In this document: positions 59,301-64,000 of the stretch, piece after piece
How the letters are laid out: the number at the start of each line of letters is the position of its first letter
Position numbering within the stretch: position 1 is the first letter of the stretch
From: Beaufortia kweichowensis
Taxonomy: Eukaryota > Chordata > Actinopteri > Cypriniformes > Gastromyzontidae
Assembly (NCBI GenBank): GCA_019155185.1
Contig: CM032795.1
Span: 13,123,795 to 13,187,794 of the forward strand
Length of the DNA stretch: 64,000 nucleotides
Reading direction: 5' to 3'
Notes under the pieces: model-generated
The model's database searches: none
What the model was told of the DNA's origin: nothing
Seen by the model: only the letters and a program-made list of their open reading frames with translations
Translations under genes and position numbers: made by a program

Positions 59301-62003
59301 CAGCACTTACTGTAGGACTCTAATGGCTTAACTGTATAGAAAAAGACTTTGTATAAATGATTAATAACTTTACTTTAGGGGTAAAGGAAGGAGCTTAGAC
59401 TAACAATTATTTGAACTCAACTCAGTTTCAAAAGATGTTTTTGACGTTTAGTGTAAATACATCAGACAGTTTCCCATCCTTAATGTTTTAAAGAGTTTAT
59501 TGGAAACTATATTAAATAACCAGAACCTTGTTATTGATGTCTGCACCTGAAAGATCTTTAATAAAGAAGACATAAAACTATTTTGTTTTTATTGCTATTC
59601 AGCATTTGTATAACTTCACATGACATGCACATTTGCACAAGAAGTCTAAATTCAGTTTTATTTGACCAAAATGTCATTTTTTATTTCATCACATTAAGGT
59701 GCTACATTTCGTGAGGTTCACCTGGGAACTTGTTGACTTGCCCCGAAACAATGTTTTCGTTGTCATGAAAAGAGACGCCATGCCAGTAGATATCACAGGC
59801 TGTCCGCCTACCCACCGGAAGCTGCCGGATCAAAAGGAAACAAGACACTTAAAGCAAAGAAAAGGGAGAGAACTATCAATCACAACACAAAACAAATATC
59901 ATGCTTTTGACAAGCCTGAAACAACCAACACATTTATGACTAACTGTACCAGATTCCCAAAAGCAGATTCATTAGGGCTACAGTGTGGGTTGAGTGTGAA
60001 GCAGGTTATCAAGGGTACTAATCAGCATGTGTGTAGTGTGCCGAGTATAGAGGCCATGTTACGTAGCTGAGCTGGATTTTGGGAGGATTATGTCACTGTT
60101 TAACAGGCTAATGGGCAGTAAAGCAGTGTCTCTATATTGAGCACCTGGCACGCGAAGAAAACCTGAAATAAATGACCAGATTAGGACTTCCTAGTTGTGT
60201 GTGTGTGTGTGTTTTTAAGCATGTAAATCATTCGCCAAAACAGAACAAGCAACAAGTGCAATTTATTCAAGCTGCTTATATCTAAAGGACAACATTTTTG
60301 TGCAGAACTAATGCTCATGTGACTTTCATATAGTATAAAACTTTCAATAAACAAACAGTGTAGTGAGAACTTCCAAACTAAGAAATGCATTATTTTGCAA
60401 TTATAACTACTGTACATCTTTAACACATCAAACTAATTTTGTCAATGAAACAGGCCTAAATGTTAAGGTTTTGGGGTTTTTAATAGATTCTATATGTTTT
60501 GAACTTTTTATTACAAGAATTATTAACACACACACACACACACACACACATACATTATATGGGCGTTCTGAAAACCACAGGTGGGAACGCCTACTGCCCT
60601 TAGAAAAGCCTTTGGTGTGCCAGACAGAATAAATGGTGATATGGATACACTTAAACTTGAAACCAACCTTTAACAAGGCAGCTTTATATTACATAGGCTC
60701 ATAATATTTCAGTGGAGATGAGAAGAAAGACATTCAAAGGATGAAGACATTCATTCAACAGGCCGTTTACTATCTCTAGCCTGCCAGGTGTCATGCACAC
60801 AGCAGTGATGAATGGTATAGTTTGACAGGTTATCAATGTATTTATGAGCGTTTTAATGTCCACATTAGACGAACGGTCAAGTGTAACCATATGCGAGTGT
60901 TGTTTGAATTGTGTTGAAGGGCAAGGTTAAAGGCTGTCAATGTCTGTTAAAATATTAAACCTAAAGACCTTGAGTACGTGTTTGTTTTCATTGCTGTATC
61001 CAACATATTCAAGCTAATAAAGCTCTGTTACAGATTTTAATTTGTATCACTCTAAAAGGTTTTTTAAAACATGGTATAAAATTGCACGTGACTCAGCAAA
61101 AATACATTAAGAAAAGTTTAGCAATTACTTACTGTGCTGGATCTCAATTCGGTCTTGAAAACAACTTTTAAAATCTACTAATTTACTGAACTACATTACC
61201 ATAGCAGTTATTTGCTTTCAAATAAAAAAAATGTTTCATACAGTAATTCTCATACAGTCATTTTACAAAATATGATGGTACTTTATCATTTTATGATGGT
61301 GTCAGTTGTTGTTGCTTTTTCAGCATTATGCACTAATATAAAGTTTTTGCAATGAATGAATGAATGAATGATAAAAACACTGTAGGAGCATTAATACTGT
61401 AGTAAGACACTCCCTTAAAAGTGCATGAACTCTTCCAATCTTCTATTAAATGACAGATAGTCAAAGGTTATCATACCTCTTTCCACTTCAGCTGTCTAAT
61501 GCTGAATTTAAGCGCTTCCAGTGACGTCTTCGCTTTAGATGTGTCCACTGTCACAGGTCTTTTCTTTTTCCCACTTTGCTCCCATCCTCTTTACCACGAT
61601 TCTCACATTTCCCATCCGTTTCTTTCTTGAATGGCTCAACGTGACCGTTCGCCGCCGTTTTACCCCTTAAAATCTTTCCTGACCCTTTAACGTGAAGATT
61701 TTGCTCGTTGCTGACACGGTTTATTCCTGTCACTGACTTCTGTGGCGTCAGATCCGACACTTGCCTGCCGTTCACCTGTCTTTCCTGGCCGTCCGCTTTA
61801 CTCCTGCTTTTACTTCGGCTTCTTCCATTTATGCAACTGCTGGAAATGTCTCTCCGAGAGGTTATGGAGACATCAGCCGGAATCGAAGACGCTGAGGCCG
61901 GAGACAGCTGCTTGTCCTCGGCCACGGCCTCCGTCCCCACAGCCTCTCCGGGCGCCTTCATTTGCTGGAGCTCAATCTTCACTTTCTCATAATATTCGCT
62001 CAT
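50029..62003 (-). CDS. ttll11: Tubulin polyglutamylase TTLL11, 9 coding exons, apparent 1-base frameshift in exon 1
   Basis: Spliced gene-level entry. TTLL11 adds glutamate chains to tubulin tails, acting mainly as a chain elongase on microtubules of spindle and cilia (known for mammals). Nine exons encode about 729 residues if one missing base in exon 1 is allowed for. The TTL/ATP-grasp domain spans about residues 165-500. Visible motifs are KPDSGSQGDGIYLI (ATP binding), LLVDKLKFDIRLYVLV, HLTNYSLNVHS and LLEVNASPSMRIEHE, whose Glu and Asn coordinate magnesium. A C-terminal region with KGTMRLGPTGFRTFIR and DILYIDITRRW matches the microtubule-binding extension of autonomous polyglutamylases. 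The start at 62003 has A at -3 and an in-frame TAA at 62031-62033. Introns after exons 7 and 8 have GC donors. It faces dab2ip tail to tail, as in human 9q33. Confidence 0.95.
50325..51832 (-). other. ttll11 intron with GC donor
   Basis: 1.5 kb. On the gene strand it begins gcaagc (51832) and ends attag. It contains a transposon-end fragment at 51213-51262. Confidence 0.85.
51213..51262 (+). mobile_element. Terminal fragment of a transposon-like repeat
   Basis: AAAGAAATAGTTCACCCAAA then AATAAAATTCTGTAGTCCGT matches the widespread cyprinid repeat end AAAGGGATAGTTCACCCAAA. Only about 50 bp are preserved, with no matching far end nearby. Confidence 0.65.
51833..51939 (-). CDS. ttll11: ttll11 exon 8
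   Basis: Encodes NCKLSNNSFSMASADILYID then ITRRWAGTLPDSREAG (last Gly shared with exon 9). Human reads SCKLSSSSLSMAAVDILYID and ITRRW. Acceptor ttttttag. The only donor that keeps frame and homology is GCAG followed by gcaagc. Confidence 0.94.
51940..52664 (-). other. ttll11 intron with GC donor
   Basis: 725 bp, very AT-rich, beginning gcaagt and ending ttttttag on the gene strand. No other element recognised. Confidence 0.85.
52665..52901 (-). CDS. ttll11: ttll11 exon 7
   Basis: After a divergent acidic stretch (VVVEAGSDEKESLADSLPS) comes LCLKQVFPKYSKQFNYLRVI and FLRFLGVKGTMRLGPTGFRT then FIR, near-identical to human. Acceptor ttgccaacag. The exon ends ATAAG before gcaagt. A GT four bases further on would shift the frame. 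Confidence 0.95.
52974..53165 (+). mobile_element. Transposon-like repeat (AGTTCACCCAAAAA end)
   Basis: Starts AAAGGAATAGTTCACCCAAA and runs into GCAGGGGCTGTCAACAG, CACCATTAAAGCACCATATA and AAGGCTTCAAAAGACTT. I recall a similar order of phrases from an abundant cyprinid short inverted-repeat element. Divergence is considerable. Confidence 0.6.
54160..54183 (-). mobile_element. Opposite terminal inverted repeat (TTTTTGGGTGAACTATCC)
   Basis: TTTTTGGGTGAACTATCC is the reverse complement of the end at 52978-52996 apart from one inserted base there. It may close a single element of about 1.2 kb or be a separate fragment. Confidence 0.55.
55831..55946 (-). CDS. ttll11: ttll11 exon 6
   Basis: Encodes VSPGVFEYVPSPVDEEVKVG then VIRDTLRLMDPAQRKQHV, against human LSPGVFENVPSLVDEEVKVA and VIRDTLRLMDP. 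Acceptor tgttgcag, donor gtgagt, leaving two bases of a Thr codon. Confidence 0.96.
55947..56126 (-). other. ttll11 short intron
   Basis: 180 bp, donor gtgagg, acceptor tgttgcag. Nothing else. Confidence 0.88.
56127..56222 (-). CDS. ttll11: ttll11 exon 5 (Mg-binding motif)
   Basis: Encodes ILGFDILLMKNLKPVLLEVN then ASPSMRIEHEQE, 32 codons in phase 0. The Glu and Asn of LLEVN are the ATP-grasp magnesium ligands. Human reads LLEVNANPSMRIEHEHE. Confidence 0.97.
56223..56835 (-). other. ttll11 intron
   Basis: 613 bp of AT-rich sequence, donor gtatgt, acceptor ccattttag. No element recognised. Confidence 0.86.
56836..57411 (-). CDS. ttll11: ttll11 exon 4 (core of TTL catalytic domain)
   Basis: 192 codons in phase 0. 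It encodes TLKPTFIVKPDSGSQGDGIY (ATP-binding loop), VVQEYIQKPLLVDKLKFDIR, LEIYIAKEGLSRFCTEPYQE, VFMHLTNYSLNVHSENFVHS, STGSKRTFSSVLYRLASKGV and DIPPGKPGPTCFQ. Human has KPDGGCQGDG; here Gly and Cys of that loop are Ser and Ser, which still leaves the QGDG core. Acceptor attatttag, donor gtatgt. Confidence 0.98.
58120..58141. repeat. (AT)n microsatellite
   Basis: Eleven AT repeats in a ttll11 intron. Confidence 0.95.
58221..58680. repeat. Diverged tandem duplication of about 260-300 bp
   Basis: TAAAGAACAAAACAATACAA occurs at 58221 and 58476, AAGCTTGTGTC at 58275 and 58541, and AAAGAATTACTCTGAAAGTA at 58332 and 58629, in the same order. Offsets grow from 255 to 297 bp, so the units differ by indels. 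The shared GAATTACT...AGTAATTC is a small inverted repeat. Confidence 0.8.
58849..58982 (-). CDS. ttll11: ttll11 exon 3
   Basis: Encodes GMIEMLRKINLSRAVRTMQE, LFPEEYNFYPRSWILPEEYQ and LFSTQ, against human LSRAVRTMQNLFPEEYNFYP. Acceptor gtcaacag, donor gtatat, ending in phase 0. Confidence 0.97.
58983..59721 (-). other. ttll11 intron
   Basis: 739 bp of AT-rich sequence, donor gtgaac, acceptor gtcaacag. No recognised element. Confidence 0.85.
59722..59821 (-). CDS. ttll11: ttll11 exon 2
   Basis: Encodes LPVGRRTACDIYWHGVSFHD then NENIVSGQVNKFP, matching human CDIYWHGVSFHD and GQVNKFPG. Acceptor gatccggcag, donor gtgaac, leaving one base of a Gly codon. It is short and easily missed. Confidence 0.95.
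59822..61476 (-). other. ttll11 first coding intron
   Basis: 1.65 kb, donor gtatga, acceptor gatccggcag. It contains an (AC)n run at 60526-60550 and a short GAAT tandem at about 61350-61370. No exon seen. Confidence 0.83.
60526..60550. repeat. (AC)n microsatellite
   Basis: About twelve AC repeats in the ttll11 first intron. Confidence 0.95.
61477..62003 (-). CDS. ttll11: ttll11 exon 1 (N-terminus), with apparent 1-base deletion
   Basis: Opens MSEYYEKVKIELQQMKAPGE and runs 150 codons of low-complexity, Ser/Lys-rich sequence to a stop at 61551-61553. The conserved end of the exon, RPVTVDTSKAKTSLEAL then KFSIRQLKWKE (61560-61477), is in another frame, and that frame has a stop 24 bases upstream of the conserved Arg codon and no ATG. 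Total length 527 is one short of a multiple of three, and the next exon enters in phase 0. One extra A in the A-runs at 61560-61569 would join the frames as Gly-Lys-Lys-Lys-Arg-Pro. This is either an assembly or sequencing error or a real allele. The N-terminus is expected to be poorly conserved. Confidence 0.85.
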
Positions 62004-62870
62004 AGTGGGAACGCGTGATAAACTGCAACATTAACGCTCGGGTGGTTTATGTCATCTAGATTGGTAAATTATGTCAGGGTAAAACACTAGCATGAAGAGC
62101 TAACATGGACCATCTGGTGCTGTCCAGACTAAAGCACAAAATGCATACTGCACTGAAAACCAGTCTATGAAAGAGACAGTCATGGAGCTAGATAACCCTA
62201 GGTGAAACCACAAAGATATCGACTCCATGATCATAACCGTATCATCATGAGGAGCCTTCTTGTTGACGAATAGCACATCACTCCAATGTGCTGAATGTCT
62301 CTGATTGTAATCAAACGGGACAGGAGTGGCTCAATGCACAAGCGCTGTCCAGTGTCCTAGAATAAAGGCTTTAACTCACAAAAATATCATGTCCGCAACT
62401 GCTTATACAACTAAAAGCTGCAAAAAAATGGTCTGTAACTCATCCCATTCTTTATAATAAATACTCAGCTGAGATCGCAGGAATCATCACCGCATTCCAT
62501 CTGTCAGTTTTAAAGTGCCGGTAAGAAAGCATCCAATCTGGAGACAGGACTGTGACGCGCAAGGCTTTAAACGTACAATGCAGCGCCAAATTAAAATAAG
62601 ATGTGCATTCGGCGTTCCTACCGTTTGTTAATACGTGGACATGTCTGATAAAATGTGATCTGATGATGAAAAGCGTACAGAGCGAAACAAAACTTCTGTA
62701 TCCTGTCGCTGCTGATGCAGCCCTGCTGGTGTTTTGATGCTGTTCACTACGCAACTGACGGAAGCCGTCGAGGTACAAGGCAGCAACATATGCGTTGGAC
62801 AAACGCGAAGCAAAAAATCAGTTACCGGAATGTGTTGTTACAGTGGGCGGGCACTACTGTACTATTTTCT
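62004..62870 (-). promoter_or_regulatory. ttll11: Probable ttll11 5' UTR and promoter region
   Basis: Directly upstream of the ttll11 start and richer in CpG than surrounding DNA, especially 62560-62870. An acceptor-like TTAATGTTGCAG on the gene strand ends at 62023, so a non-coding upstream exon is possible. No transcription start can be fixed from sequence. Confidence 0.4.
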
Positions 62871-64000
62871 CTCGAGACCATAAATGAAAACCATTATATT
62901 TAGCATCATTTCAATATTTTTCGCAATATTAGCATGACAATTTAGTAAAAAGATTAGATTCTTAGTACCTGCTTATTTTTCTATTTTAAGCGGTTTTCCT
63001 ATTGTGCTGTTGTGGAAATTAAGATTACCATTGTGAGATTTATTATTTATCTCCCTTCGCAGTTATTTTGTAGCAGTCTTATGCCATGTTTTGCCATGTG
63101 ATAAAGCAAATATTTCCTGAGAGACCTACGATATCTGCCTGGTATTTTCATTTTGATGGCACTCACTTGTGTCAGTATTGAGGATGATCCATTTGTTTCA
63201 CTATATGAGGACATCTCATAGACATTTTGTGTATCTTAACATTTTTCGTTTAGTAATAGCCTAATTTCAATCCCCTACTCCTAAAGCTAAACCCACACAC
63301 ATGTATATTGATAGAGTTAGAGAACACAGTTTGTGCACATGCATGTAGTCACACACAGGGGGTGCTATACGTTCACAATGACTGCCACCGGTATCAGCAG
63401 ACAAACACGTTATATGTGGAGCTTCCAAGTTCCAACGATTAAAACACCTTATCTGACAATTAACTACGCACTGGTTCTGTAAAATATGTGTGAAGTGTGC
63501 TGGAAAACATTATCATTTTCCATTTCTGAATATATTTAAAGCTAACTTAAAACATAATGTAACGCATGCAGTACAGTCTAGGCCTAAGGCTATTAATAAA
63601 ATGTTAGTATTAAAAAAATCTTACACAACACCCTGTGTTCGGTTGTAGCTAATTCATCTAGCAACTAAAAGGACGTCCTCTTTTATTATGCTAAAAGCGG
63701 TGGTTCAAAGACTTGAAGGTTGTTACTAAAGCAGGCGGAACTTTGTTCCATGTAAATTGCTTGGTGGCAAACAAACATTAACGCTGGATTTCCGCAAACA
63801 GTACGTGCAGAATTCTCCCAGAGCTCGATCTTTTAATAAACTTCTCCACAGCAAGGCACTTGAACAACTTGAGCCGAAGCCAGACCTGTATAATAAACGC
63901 AGCTGATGGCTGAGAGGGGGAAAGAGGTGCCCAACCCAATTCTTTTGTGCTGTGAAGCGCCTTGTGATTTCATTGAGATTTTCCCGGGCTGCTAGACGCA
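62871..64000. other. Unassigned region upstream of ttll11
   Basis: AT-rich at first, becoming less so after 63700. I see no exon matching a gene I recognise and no mobile element. It may contain the start of a neighbouring locus beyond the window. Confidence 0.5.

Noticed and set aside
61708..62005. Two + strand open frames of 87-94 codons
   Set aside because: Shadows of ttll11 exon 1.
62452..62813. 116-codon - strand open frame upstream of ttll11
   Set aside because: No homology recognised and not joined in frame to exon 1. More likely leader or promoter sequence.

Overview
The window is vertebrate nuclear DNA, almost certainly from a teleost and probably a cyprinid. Coding sequence lies in short exons separated by long AT-rich introns. 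The introns carry long dinucleotide repeats and short interspersed elements of types I recognise from cyprinid genomes. There are no prokaryotic-style operons, CRISPR arrays, rRNA genes or functional tRNA genes.

Two protein-coding genes lie tail to tail. The first, on the + strand, is dab2ip (DAB2-interacting protein / AIP1, a Ras GTPase-activating protein of the SynGAP family). Fifteen coding exons between 504 and 46438 join in frame with GT-AG introns and end in the conserved C-terminus NSSNC. The 5' end of the longest isoform lies before the window. A GC-richer, GA-rich exon-like segment ending at a good donor (8093) in the 18.3 kb second intron looks like an alternative non-coding first exon. 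It would give an isoform starting at the Met at 22151 (1,053 residues). In that numbering the RasGAP arginine finger is Arg289, the same number used for the human protein.

The second gene, on the - strand, is ttll11 (tubulin tyrosine ligase-like 11, a polyglutamylase). Nine coding exons run from 62003 down to 50029. All junctions are in frame with the family, but there are two oddities. Exon 1 carries an apparent one-base frameshift next to an A-run. The introns after exons 7 and 8 both use GC donors.

The two 3' ends are only about 0.4-0.5 kb apart (predicted poly(A) signals at 48787 + and 49262 -). The same two genes are neighbours in human 9q33, so this is conserved synteny. The rest is intron: two (CT)n tracts of 133 and 175 bp, a diverged tRNA-derived SINE, several short non-autonomous transposon-like elements, a diverged tandem duplication in a ttll11 intron, and a 69-bp block copied almost perfectly 1.5 kb away between two copies of its flanking sequence. 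Upstream of ttll11 (62004-64000) is its likely promoter region plus unassigned DNA.

I found no novel multi-gene system. The strongest items for follow-up are the ttll11 frameshift, the paired GC-AG introns, the internal dab2ip promoter with its overlapping upstream reading frame, and the copied 69-bp block.
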